This document shows, in pieces, positions 1 through 6,766 of a stretch of DNA of 11,508 nucleotides. The DNA comes from Herminiimonas sp. (GTDB lineage: Bacteria > Pseudomonadota > Gammaproteobacteria > Burkholderiales > Burkholderiaceae). The notes beneath the pieces were generated by a model, which was given only the letters and a program-made list of their open reading frames with translations, was not told the origin of the DNA and ran no database searches. A program made the translations under genes and the position numbers. Positions within the stretch are counted from its first letter, which is position 1. Each line of letters starts with the position of its first letter. Where the stretch lies: the NCBI GenBank assembly GCA_014377155.1, contig JACMQD010000169.1:1-11508 (forward strand), read 5' to 3'.

Positions 1-1491
1 ATGCTGCTCAAGGGCGGCAATGCGGTCGATGCCGCGATCGCCGCTGCCGCCGCGCTGACCATCGTCGAACCGGTATCGTGCGGACTAGGCAGCGATGCGT
101 TCGCCATCGTGTGGGACGGCGCCCGGATGCATGGATTGAATGCGTCGGGGACGGCGCCACAAGAATGGACGTCGGCGTATTACGCTAAAAAACATGGTGG
201 GAAATTTCCCGAGCGTGGCTGGGATACGGTGACGGTCCCCGGCGCTGTGGCCGGCTGGTCGGCGCTGTCGAAGAAGTTTGGTAAGCTGCCGTTTGGCGAC
301 CTTCTGGAGCCGGCAATCGAGCTGGCGTCGCGCGGCCACCTTGTGTCGCCGATTGTTCAACAAAAGTGGCGCGCAGCGATCCCCATCCTGAAAAATCAAC
401 CTGGCTTCGCGCAGGCTTTCATGCCCAAAGGCAGGGCGCCGGAAATCGGCGAGAATTTCGTTTTTTCCGATGCCGCGCGTTCATTGAAAAGCATCGCCGA
501 TACCCACGGCGAATCGTACTACCGCGGCGAACTCGCTGCCGCTATCGCGGCCCACGCGAAAGCACACGGCGGCGCGATGACCGAGCAAGATCTGGCCGGT
601 TATCAACCCGAATGGGTGACGCCGATTCAAAAAGATTATGCCGGCCACACCCTGCATGAAATACCGCCCAACGGCCAAGGCATCGCGGCGCTGATGGCGC
701 TGGGCATCCTCGACAAACTCGACGTGACGCGCTTTCCGGTCGATTCACCCGAAAGCCAGCATTTGCAGATCGAAGCGATGAAGCTGGCGTTTGCCGATAC
801 CTATCGCTGGGTCGCCGACAGCCGCCACATGACGGAGATGACTGTCGCCAACCTGCTCGACGACGCCTATCTTGCCGAACGCGCGAAGCTGATCGACCTG
901 CGACATGCCAGCGATTTTCAGCATGGGTCGCCGCCCAAGGGCGGCACTATCTATCTCACGGCCGCCGATGAGAACGGTATGATGGTCAGTTTCATCCAGT
1001 CCAACTACATGGGCTTCGGGTCCGGCATCGTCGTGCCTGGCACAGGCATCAGTTTGCAAAATCGTGGCCACTGCTTCTCGCTCGATGCAGCGCACCCGAA
1101 TTGCGTAGCGCCAGGAAAACGCCCGTTCCATACGATCATCCCGGGCTTCCTCACGAAGGATGGGCAAGCGCAAATGAGCTTCGGTGTAATGGGCGGCAAC
1201 ATGCAACCGCAAGGACATGTGCAGACGCTCGTGCGCATGCTGGCGTACGGGCAACAGCCACAAGCCGCGTGTGATGCACCGCGCTGGAAGGTCAACCGCG
1301 GCCTTTCTCTCGAACTGGAGGCGACCATGTCGGCTGCCCTGCAAGCCGAGTTGGGCGTTCGCGGGCATCAGATCGAATCGACCGCTGACAGCTATATGGA
1401 TTTCGGCTCGGGTCAATTCATCTGGAAACTGCGCGACGGCTATGTCGCCGCAAGCGACAGCCGACGCGATGGCCAGGCTGTCGGTTTTTAG
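1..1491 (+). CDS. Gamma-glutamyltransferase-like Ntn hydrolase (5' end cut by window)
   Basis: The 496 visible residues cover nearly the whole GGT fold. The ATG at base 1 is probably an internal Met, because the first residues (LLKGGNAVDAAIAAA) match a segment that in the family lies about 20-60 residues after the true start. GGT-family proenzymes cleave themselves before a Thr that becomes the N-terminal nucleophile. Here that is Thr316 in GGTIYLT, giving a small subunit of 316-496. The oxyanion-side segment GFGSGI (338-343) is present. Compared with E. coli GGT as I recall it, the gamma-glutamyl pocket differs: the Arg of FREMAP is Ser49 (ASGTAP), the Asp pair of NNQMDDF reads His357-Cys358 (QNRGHCF), and the PLSSM serines are His377-Thr378 (RPFHTIIPG). 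This pattern fits the GGT-like side branch that includes YwrD-type proteins and oxamate or acylase-type amidohydrolases, so classical glutathione cleavage is doubtful. No signal peptide can be judged because the start is missing. The gene converges on the LOV-GGDEF-EAL gene. Family assignment is firm; substrate is unknown. Confidence 0.9.
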   Translation: MLLKGGNAVDAAIAAAAALTIVEPVSCGLGSDAFAIVWDGARMHGLNASGTAPQEWTSAYYAKKHGGKFPERGWDTVTVPGAVAGWSALSKKFGKLPFGDLLEPAIELASRGHLVSPIVQQKWRAAIPILKNQPGFAQAFMPKGRAPEIGENFVFSDAARSLKSIADTHGESYYRGELAAAIAAHAKAHGGAMTEQDLAGYQPEWVTPIQKDYAGHTLHEIPPNGQGIAALMALGILDKLDVTRFPVDSPESQHLQIEAMKLAFADTYRWVADSRHMTEMTVANLLDDAYLAERAKLIDLRHASDFQHGSPPKGGTIYLTAADENGMMVSFIQSNYMGFGSGIVVPGTGISLQNRGHCFSLDAAHPNCVAPGKRPFHTIIPGFLTKDGQAQMSFGVMGGNMQPQGHVQTLVRMLAYGQQPQAACDAPRWKVNRGLSLELEATMSAALQAELGVRGHQIESTADSYMDFGSGQFIWKLRDGYVAASDSRRDGQAVGF

Positions 1492-1553
1492 CGATCGGTA
1501 TCAATTTGAAAAAAGCAGGTTTCGGGTTGGCGGGCAACGGCGCTACCCCAGGC

Positions 1554-1590
1554 GAACTGACACGCGGCACGATGACCGTATCGTCAGTTC
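1554..1590. other. Inverted repeat in the convergent intergenic gap
   Basis: GAACTGA (1554-1560) pairs with TCAGTTC (1584-1590), and ACGAT (1569-1573) pairs with ATCGT (1580-1584); the two pairings share base 1584. The result is a two-part hairpin with a bulge on the left arm. It lies between the stop of the GGT-like gene (1491) and the stop of the convergent LOV-GGDEF-EAL gene (1658). No run of T follows on either strand, so it is not a textbook intrinsic terminator. It could still end or protect the convergent transcripts. The remaining bases of the 1492-1657 gap show nothing recognisable. Confidence 0.4.
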
Positions 1591-1657
1591 GCACGACCTT
1601 GGGTCCTTCTCACAGCACAAACGCGAACCCAGCGGCGCTTTACTTCCACAGCACGCA

Positions 1658-3592
1658 CTAGGACTGTGTATTCAGATTGTGGGTAATGAGGTAGCCGGAA
1701 GTCTGGCCGAAGCGAAACGGGTAGGGACCGAAGTCGGCGCCGGACGGCAGGGGTTTCGAAATCAGATAGCCCTGCAAGATGTCGCAGCCGAGTTCGCGCA
1801 GGAACTCCGCCTGGTCGACCGTCACTACGCCTTCCGCGATGACCAGTAGTCCGAGATTGTGTGCGAGCGTGATGATGGTGTCGCAAATTGCGGCATCCGA
1901 CGGATCATTGGTAATGTCGTCGACAAATGATTTATCGATCTTCAGGAAATTGATTGGAAACTGCTTGATGAAGCTCAGGCTCGAATAACCGGTGCCGAAG
2001 TCGTCTACCGAAATCGCGACACCGAGCCGGTGCAACTCCGACAGGATCTCGATAAATTGAATCGGGTTTTCCATGGCCAGCGATTCGGTGACTTCGAGTT
2101 CGAGAAACTGCGCGTCGAGCCCGGCCTCTTCCAGCGTGCGTTCGACGTCGGCCAGGAACGATCCGCTGCGAAACTGCGTGGCCGACACGTTGACTGCCAC
2201 TGAAACCATCGGTCTGCCAGCCCCGTGCCAGAGCGCCATTTGACTGCACGCTTCTTTCATGACCCACGCCCCCAGTTCGCAGATGAGGCCCAGCTCCTCG
2301 GACGCCTGGATGAAGCTGGCGGGAAACAGCAGGCCGCGCTCGGGATGGTTCCATCGGACCAGGGCTTCGAAGCCCATCAGCTCGCCAGTACGGGCATGGA
2401 TCTTGGGCTGATAGTGCAGACAGAACTGATCTTCGGCCAACGCGGCTTTGAGTTCTTTCTTGCGCTGGATGTTATCGCTTGCCTGGCCCCCCATGCGATC
2501 CGAAAACAAAGTCGCATTGGCGCGCCCTAACGACTTCGCTTCGTGCAATGCAATACCGGCGGCACGCAGTAATGACGATGTCGTCGACCCATGTAGCGGA
2601 TGTATGGCAATACCTGCGCTGGCCGACACGGACATCACCTGATCATCTAGCGCGAACGGCTCGCTCAGCGCGGCCAGCACGGTTGCTACCAGTTGCTCCG
2701 CCTTGCGCGTGCTCTTAACGTTGTGTAAAAAAATCACGAATTCGTCACCGCCCAGTCGCGCCACGGCATCCTGTTTCCGCAAGCTTGCCCGAATCCTGTC
2801 TGCACATTCTTTGAGCAGCAGATCGCCTGCGCCATAGCCCAGACCATGATTGACTAGTTTGAAATGATCGAGGCCGATCAATACCACTGCGTTCAGATCG
2901 GTGTCTTGCGTACGCTCCAGCGACAGATCGATCCTGTCCTGAATCGCGGTGCGGTTTGGCAGGCCCGTGAGCTGGTCATGTCCTGCCTGATATTTCAATC
3001 TGCGCTCGTAGCGAACCCTATCCGTGACGTTGGTCTGGAATCCAACGAAATGCGTTACCGATCCGCGCTCGTCACGCACCGGCGTCGTCCGCAATTCCAC
3101 CCAGAATTCGGTACCGTCTTTCCTGAAATTGCGCAGCAGTGCATAACCGTCCACCTTGTCGAGCAGTGCATGCCGTAAATTATGCAAACCAGGCTGATTG
3201 TTTTCGGCACCTTGCAGAAAACGGCAATTACGTCCCAACACTTCCTTCCGCGTGTAGCCGGTGAGCGCACAGAACGCTGGATTGACATAAATCATCGGCA
3301 TGTCACGCTGCAGCGCATCGACGATCACGGCACCTTCGTGGCTAGCCTCGAACGCAGCTAAGTCTAGACGCAACGCTTCCCCTGCCTGACGCTGGTCGAT
3401 AATGTCGGTATCGAATACGCTTACCGAATGAACGCCAGGCTGACCGATGCGGGCTACCGCAGCCGAACGCATGTTGGTACGCGCCTCGGAATGCAGAAGG
3501 GATTCGCCAATCGTGTCTGGCGATTCGGAGCAGATGGCGTTCTCGTTCTGGTTTGCCACTAAACCGGGCGATCCGTCGGCACCAATTGCCAT
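1658..3592 (-). CDS. LOV-GGDEF-EAL c-di-GMP signalling protein, probable light-regulated phosphodiesterase
   Basis: A 644-residue protein in this start choice. An in-frame upstream extension to 3670 exists, but the ATG at 3592 has GGGGA (3599-3603) six bases ahead, while the upstream ATG at 3622 has no such site. An N-terminal linker (1-80) is followed by a PAS domain of LOV type (about 84-191) with GRNCRFLQG; Cys123 is the flavin-adduct cysteine. Asn155 (NFRKDG) and Gln186 (GFQTNVTD) match FMN contacts, but the usual FWN reads FWV (Val165). The GGDEF domain (about 205-365) has an intact RLGGDEF (281-285) and an RxxD inhibitory site (RKQD), yet the first metal Asp of the DxDxFK motif is Gly240 (IGLDHFK) and the following ND reads NH. 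The EAL domain (about 380-625) keeps Glu409, Asn468, Glu500, Asp530-Asp531, Lys551, Glu587 and Gln607; the usual EGVE reads EGVV (Val590). Inference: a cytoplasmic c-di-GMP hydrolase in which LOV senses blue light and the GGDEF domain is regulatory. There are no transmembrane segments. Confidence 0.95.
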   Translation of the reverse strand: MAIGADGSPGLVANQNENAICSESPDTIGESLLHSEARTNMRSAAVARIGQPGVHSVSVFDTDIIDQRQAGEALRLDLAAFEASHEGAVIVDALQRDMPMIYVNPAFCALTGYTRKEVLGRNCRFLQGAENNQPGLHNLRHALLDKVDGYALLRNFRKDGTEFWVELRTTPVRDERGSVTHFVGFQTNVTDRVRYERRLKYQAGHDQLTGLPNRTAIQDRIDLSLERTQDTDLNAVVLIGLDHFKLVNHGLGYGAGDLLLKECADRIRASLRKQDAVARLGGDEFVIFLHNVKSTRKAEQLVATVLAALSEPFALDDQVMSVSASAGIAIHPLHGSTTSSLLRAAGIALHEAKSLGRANATLFSDRMGGQASDNIQRKKELKAALAEDQFCLHYQPKIHARTGELMGFEALVRWNHPERGLLFPASFIQASEELGLICELGAWVMKEACSQMALWHGAGRPMVSVAVNVSATQFRSGSFLADVERTLEEAGLDAQFLELEVTESLAMENPIQFIEILSELHRLGVAISVDDFGTGYSSLSFIKQFPINFLKIDKSFVDDITNDPSDAAICDTIITLAHNLGLLVIAEGVVTVDQAEFLRELGCDILQGYLISKPLPSGADFGPYPFRFGQTSGYLITHNLNTQS

Positions 3593-3598
3593 TATATT

Positions 3599-3603
3599 TC
3601 CCC
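3599..3603 (-). promoter_or_regulatory. Ribosome binding site that decides the LOV-GGDEF-EAL start
   Basis: On the minus strand GGGGA is followed by six bases (AATATA) and the ATG at 3592. Neither of the upstream in-frame ATGs (3622, 3670) is chosen: the one at 3622 is preceded only by ACCAAAAT. The residues added by the longer frame (MVLLGCPWAILY and so on) do not resemble LOV-protein N-termini. Confidence 0.6.
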
Positions 3604-3789
3604 GCCGTAATAGAATGATCATATTTTGGTAAGTGTAAAGTATCGCCCATGGACAGCCTAATAAAACCATGGAGAAACCGGAGAAAAACGGCGATGCAGG
3701 TCATCGCGGCAGCTTCGGTATCAGAACAAAGATAGCGTCGAGCGCGGATCTGCGTAGAATGCGTACGTTTATAAGCAAGGACGGTCACC

Positions 3790-4056
3790 ATGAAAAAAAC
3801 CGGTATGGCAAAGAGCGACGCGAAGAAACTGATGGGCAAGGTAGGCGCGCCTGGCGCGGCCAGTTTTGGCAAGGATGAACCGGTAGCAGTGGACCGGCGC
3901 GAGCAGCGCAAGCGTGACCAGGCACTGGGTCTGGTGCCGTTCGCGGTGAAGCTCAACGGTGACCTGGTGCAGCAACTGCAGATACTTGCCAAGGACCGAG
4001 GAATCGATCTCAATGAGTTAGTTGCCGAAGTTCTCACAAAAGGATTGGCGCACTGA
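3790..4056 (+). CDS. Small conserved-looking protein with ribbon-helix-helix-like C-terminus
   Basis: An 88-residue protein. The start is supported by AAGGA (3777-3781) eight bases before the ATG. The N-terminal half is Lys/Arg-rich and probably disordered (MKKTGMAKSDAKKLMGK; DRREQRKRDQA at about 35-45). Residues 47-88 read as a short strand (VPFAVKL), a helix (NGDLVQQLQILAKDRG) and a second helix (DLNELVAEVLTKGL). That order and spacing is like ribbon-helix-helix (MetJ/Arc-type) DNA-binding proteins, but I cannot name a family. It is divergent from the LOV-GGDEF-EAL gene with 197 bases between start codons, so it could share or control that promoter region. There is no toxin gene beside it, so a toxin-antitoxin role is not supported. 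Coding status is favoured by the ribosome site and the regular amphipathic pattern. The function is inferred only from shape. Confidence 0.75.
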   Translation: MKKTGMAKSDAKKLMGKVGAPGAASFGKDEPVAVDRREQRKRDQALGLVPFAVKLNGDLVQQLQILAKDRGIDLNELVAEVLTKGLAH

Positions 4057-4350
4057 CGTCAGCCAACACACCGCGCGTCACGCCGGCAATCAGGCAGAAG
4101 TCTGCTGGCCTGCAAGCGCATCCGGAACGGCGTCCCGTGATTGCGCGATTGTATTGATGTCGATGCGTTCTTGCAGCAACGACTGCTATCATCATTCGCA
4201 TCTGCATTACAAGCAGCGATGTCAACCTGCGCGTCTGTTTCAACTGCCCGGGATTCCAGCGTACTGGGACACCGGGAAAGCGATGCGCCAATCGCGCTTT
4301 CAAGACCCGATCGATTCGTTCTCAGGTGATGACCTCGGCGAAACTGCTTC
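4057..4350. other. Gene-poor stretch between convergent genes
   Basis: About 294 bases separate the stop of the small RHH-like gene from the stop of the LivJ-like gene. Open frames here on both strands (plus 4022-4438, minus 4034-4303) have biased composition, no ribosome site and no recognisable domain; I treat them as chance. The one structured element is the hairpin at 4247-4276. I see no promoter, tRNA or repeat. Confidence 0.5.
4247..4276 (-). terminator. Weak terminator-like hairpin downstream of the LivJ-like gene
   Basis: CCCGG (4247-4251) pairs with CCGGG (4272-4276). After a 2x2 internal loop, an inner stem TTCCAG (4254-4259) pairs with CTGGGA (4264-4269), allowing one G-T pair, around a CGTA loop. 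It lies about 75 bases past the stop of the minus-strand binding-protein gene. The minus-strand sequence after it is CAGTTGAAAC, with no T-run, so intrinsic termination would be inefficient. It may be a 3' stabilising stem instead. Confidence 0.3.
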
Positions 4351-5562
4351 TCAGGTGCCGGCCTTCGAACGCGTCAGCAAGGCCGCCCGCTTGGCGTCTT
4401 TGGGATTGGCGTATTGCACCAGCCCGCCTTTGACCTGACCCAGCAGCAGGATGGTGCTGTCGAGCGCTTCGTGGTCATCCTTGGTAAACGCCTTGTTATA
4501 GCTGGCCACCACGCCGTTGAGCCGGCTTTTCGAATTTTCCAGCGCTGCTTTAATCGACGGACCGTCGATCTGTTTTGCCTGGAACATCGCATTGAGCAGC
4601 AGGAACATCGCGTCATAAGCCTGTGCTGCACACATTGCGCACGGAATGTTTTTGACGTTGTTCATTTTGGCGTATTGCAGAATCAGTGCGGTGCGACGCT
4701 CATTCATTACACCGTCCTGAATGAAGGTCTGGGCCATGACGGCACCTTCTGCCGCGTCGCCTGCCAAGTCGAGATGATTGCGAAACGCAACCGCCCATGG
4801 TCCCGCTTGCTGTACTTTCCAGGCGATCGCGTCACGGTCTTTTGAAATGGTGGCGGTGTCGGGTCCCAGCGCATACGAAAACAGCGCATCCGCGCCCGCC
4901 TCGCGGGCCCGCTTCAATGCCGGCTTCAGATCCTTCACGCCTTGCGGAAAGCGTTCGATGATAACCGGCTCTAGCTTGCGCTCCGCCAGGTAGCTGATGA
5001 CATCCTTCAGGCCGCCCTCGCCGTAACCGGTATTGTCGGCAAATACCGCAAACTTCGTGAGACCACGTTTGTCGATCAGTTCCTTGAGCACGAAAGCAAC
5101 TTGCAGCTTGTCGGCCATGGCGACGCGAAAGATGTAGTTTTCGGCGGCGGCAGGCGGTGCGAATTTCTTGGTGATGGCAGTCCCGGTAGCGACCGGGATG
5201 ATCAGCGGCACCTGCGCCTTTTGATACACTTCGATCGCATTCATTGCTACGCCAGAATTACAGTAACCGATCGTCGCCACCACTTTTTCCTTGTGAACGA
5301 GATCCTCGGCGACTGCACGACCGACGTCAGGGTTGGCCTTGTCGTCACGCTCGACCAGTTCGATCTTGCGCCCGCCTACACCGCCGACTGCATTGATCTC
5401 GGAGACGGCAATACGCAGCGCGGAGCGCATGCTGATACCCATTTCGCCGGACTGGCCTTCGAAGGTACAGTTGGTGCCGATCTTGATCGGCGCATTATTC
5501 TGGGAATGGGCGGTCGTGGCGAGGACGAGCGATAGCGCGAACACCAGGCGTGTCAGTTTCAT
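4351..5562 (-). CDS. Liv-type ABC transporter periplasmic substrate-binding protein
   Basis: A 403-residue protein with a Sec signal peptide (MKLTRLVFALSLVLATTAHS, cleavage likely after AHS) and no lipobox, so a soluble periplasmic protein. The mature part follows the type 1 periplasmic-binding fold of the LivJ/LivK family. It opens with IKIGTNCTFEGQSGEMG; a MRSALRIAVSEINAVGG helix comes next, then ERDDKANPDVGRAVAEDLV, GYCNSGVAMNAIEVYQ, and the second lobe with KFAVFADNTGYGEGGLKDV. Family members bind branched-chain amino acids, amides, urea or aromatic acids. The ligand here cannot be read from sequence. A CAMC pair in the second lobe and further cysteines in NCTF and GYCNSG are more than is usual for this family. 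The start is supported by GGAGA six bases before the ATG. No permease or ATPase genes of a Liv system lie within the window, so it is an orphan here or its partners are elsewhere. The 112-base gap to the upstream DUF1223 gene suggests its own promoter. Confidence 0.93.
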   Translation of the reverse strand: MKLTRLVFALSLVLATTAHSQNNAPIKIGTNCTFEGQSGEMGISMRSALRIAVSEINAVGGVGGRKIELVERDDKANPDVGRAVAEDLVHKEKVVATIGYCNSGVAMNAIEVYQKAQVPLIIPVATGTAITKKFAPPAAAENYIFRVAMADKLQVAFVLKELIDKRGLTKFAVFADNTGYGEGGLKDVISYLAERKLEPVIIERFPQGVKDLKPALKRAREAGADALFSYALGPDTATISKDRDAIAWKVQQAGPWAVAFRNHLDLAGDAAEGAVMAQTFIQDGVMNERRTALILQYAKMNNVKNIPCAMCAAQAYDAMFLLLNAMFQAKQIDGPSIKAALENSKSRLNGVVASYNKAFTKDDHEALDSTILLLGQVKGGLVQYANPKDAKRAALLTRSKAGT

Positions 5563-5600
5563 TCGTGTCTCCGTTTATTATGATTTTATAGAAAGATTTT

Positions 5601-5633
5601 AGTATAAAAATACCACACGGAAACGGATGTAAA
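5601..5633 (-). promoter_or_regulatory. Candidate promoter region of the LivJ-like gene
   Basis: The minus strand just upstream of the binding-protein gene is markedly A/T-rich compared with its surroundings. TATACT (5606-5601) is a good -10 candidate. TTTACA (5633-5628) resembles a -35 but is 21 bases away, longer than the usual 16-18. A second TATAAA occurs at 5590-5585 without a matching -35. The region is plausible as a promoter but the exact boxes are uncertain. Confidence 0.3.
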
Positions 5634-5674
5634 CCCTCGGTAGTATTTTTACCTGTTGTCCGAAAATCAAGCAA

Positions 5675-6457
5675 TCAACCGGGACAGGTCGGCAACGCCA
5701 GAGACTGCAATATCTCACCTTTGGTACTCTGCACGAATGCGGCCACGCCCAAATTCTTGTATACCGCACCGGACGGCATGGCAATCGTCTGCGACCAGCC
5801 GGCCTTTGGTTGATTGCCATTGCCCGAAAGTGCGAACGGGCCGAACCACTGCCGCACGACATGATCGTGCCGCAGCTCCGTGCCGCTGTTTTCGCCGGCA
5901 GCGACCTTGCTGACCAGGCCATTTTCATATAGGGCAATGAACAGATTGCCGGATTGTGCTGCACGGGCATTGATTTCCACCGGCAATCCGGCAGTGGTCG
6001 GCGTCCCCAGCGTGATCGCCACATCGGCTTGCGCCGGCCGGTCATTGGTGCGCCGCACCGCAGCCATGACACCGCTTCGCGCTGCCCAGTCCCGCGACTC
6101 CCGGCCGCCGACGAAAACTTCCGGCGTGTAGATCGTGCGACTGCCGGCCAGCGCCGATAGCCAGCGCTGACGTTCGGTAAATGCCGCACGGGCGTATACA
6201 TCCTTCCAGCCGATGTAATCCCAGTAATCCACATGCAGTGACAGTGGCACGACCTGATCCAGCGTCATACCCGGCTTTAGCAGGCCGCTGACGAAACGAT
6301 CGGCCGCTTGACAACTGCTGCACCCTTCCGAGGTGTATAACTCCAGCAGCGCCACAGTATGAGCAGGACTTTGCTTGCTGCAAGCCGCTGCCAGAACCGG
6401 GGACAGGGGCGCTGCAGCGATGGCCGCAACTACCGTCGAAAGAATAAGGCGATTCAT
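5675..6457 (-). CDS. DUF1223 family exported thioredoxin-like protein
   Basis: A 260-residue protein from the ATG at 6457; GGAG (6463-6466) lies five bases ahead. A GTG at 6463 would add two residues, but it overlaps that ribosome site. Family features are clear: ALLELYTSEGCSSCQAAD with a CxxC pair at Cys45 and Cys48, then LSLHVDYWDYIGWKD, FTERQRWLSAL and IYTPEVFVGG. DUF1223 proteins have a thioredoxin-like core and are found in the envelope of many Proteobacteria; a redox role is assumed, but the physiological partner is not established to my knowledge. The N-terminus is a hydrophobic export signal. The segment VLAAC-S (Cys25) fits a lipobox, so the mature protein may be a lipoprotein with Ser at +2, pointing to the outer membrane; cleavage by signal peptidase I after ALA-like residues is the alternative. 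It lies upstream of the LivJ-like gene on the same strand, with 112 bases between. Confidence 0.9.
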   Translation of the reverse strand: MNRLILSTVVAAIAAAPLSPVLAAACSKQSPAHTVALLELYTSEGCSSCQAADRFVSGLLKPGMTLDQVVPLSLHVDYWDYIGWKDVYARAAFTERQRWLSALAGSRTIYTPEVFVGGRESRDWAARSGVMAAVRRTNDRPAQADVAITLGTPTTAGLPVEINARAAQSGNLFIALYENGLVSKVAAGENSGTELRHDHVVRQWFGPFALSGNGNQPKAGWSQTIAMPSGAVYKNLGVAAFVQSTKGEILQSLALPTCPG

Positions 6458-6766
6458 GGACACTCCGGTGACGTCGGGACAGCGATGTCAGTTGGTCACG
6501 GGAGCCGCTGGGAACTTACAGTGGCACGACGAACAAGCCAAAGCACAAGCCAGAGCACGTGATTTCTTTGATCGTCGCAGCGCCAAGCGGTCGATCGTTC
6601 TAACTCATCAACCGCACGTCCATTTAAATCAGAGTAGACGAATGTAATGTTGAAATTATTTAAACTTCCTTTTTGAACGCAAAGGAACCCGCAGGCGAAA
6701 CGCCGGCAACCTGCACGCTACGGTAAAATGCCTTGAACCGATAACCTGCAAGTGACCAGAACCTAC
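6458..6766. other. Divergent intergenic region between the DUF1223 gene and glnS
   Basis: About 309 bases with no credible gene; open frames here are short and lack ribosome sites and domains. An A/T-rich patch (6640-6680) stands out from the G/C-rich surroundings and is the likeliest place for promoter elements. TAAAAT (6724-6729), upstream of glnS, is a possible -10 without a clear -35. A small hairpin GGCG-AAA-CGCC (6694-6704) sits in the presumed glnS leader or promoter region; it is too short to call a riboswitch or attenuator. Confidence 0.4.

Noticed and set aside
745..1416. Long minus-strand open frame (223 codons) opposite the GGT-like gene
   Set aside because: The plus frame has clear GGT motifs through this region. 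The minus product is His/Arg-rich with no recognisable domain and no ribosome site; it follows from the high G+C of the true gene.
1611..1654. Repeated CACAGCAC (1611-1618 and 1647-1654) near the LOV gene stop
   Set aside because: Only two 8-base copies with no further extension and no spacing pattern; expected by chance, and not a CRISPR or iteron array.
3342..4037. Minus-strand frame of 231 codons overlapping the small RHH-like gene and the start of the LOV gene
   Set aside because: The product is Ser/Arg-rich and low in complexity. It would overlap two better supported genes and has no family features.
3790..4056. Antitoxin of a toxin-antitoxin pair
   Set aside because: The RHH-like shape suggests it, but no adjacent gene on the same strand could encode a toxin, and the divergent neighbour is a signalling enzyme.
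4022..4438. Plus-strand frame of 138 codons between the RHH-like gene and the LivJ-like gene
   Set aside because: It starts inside the RHH-like gene, runs into the antisense strand of the LivJ-like gene, lacks a ribosome site and has a biased composition with no domain.
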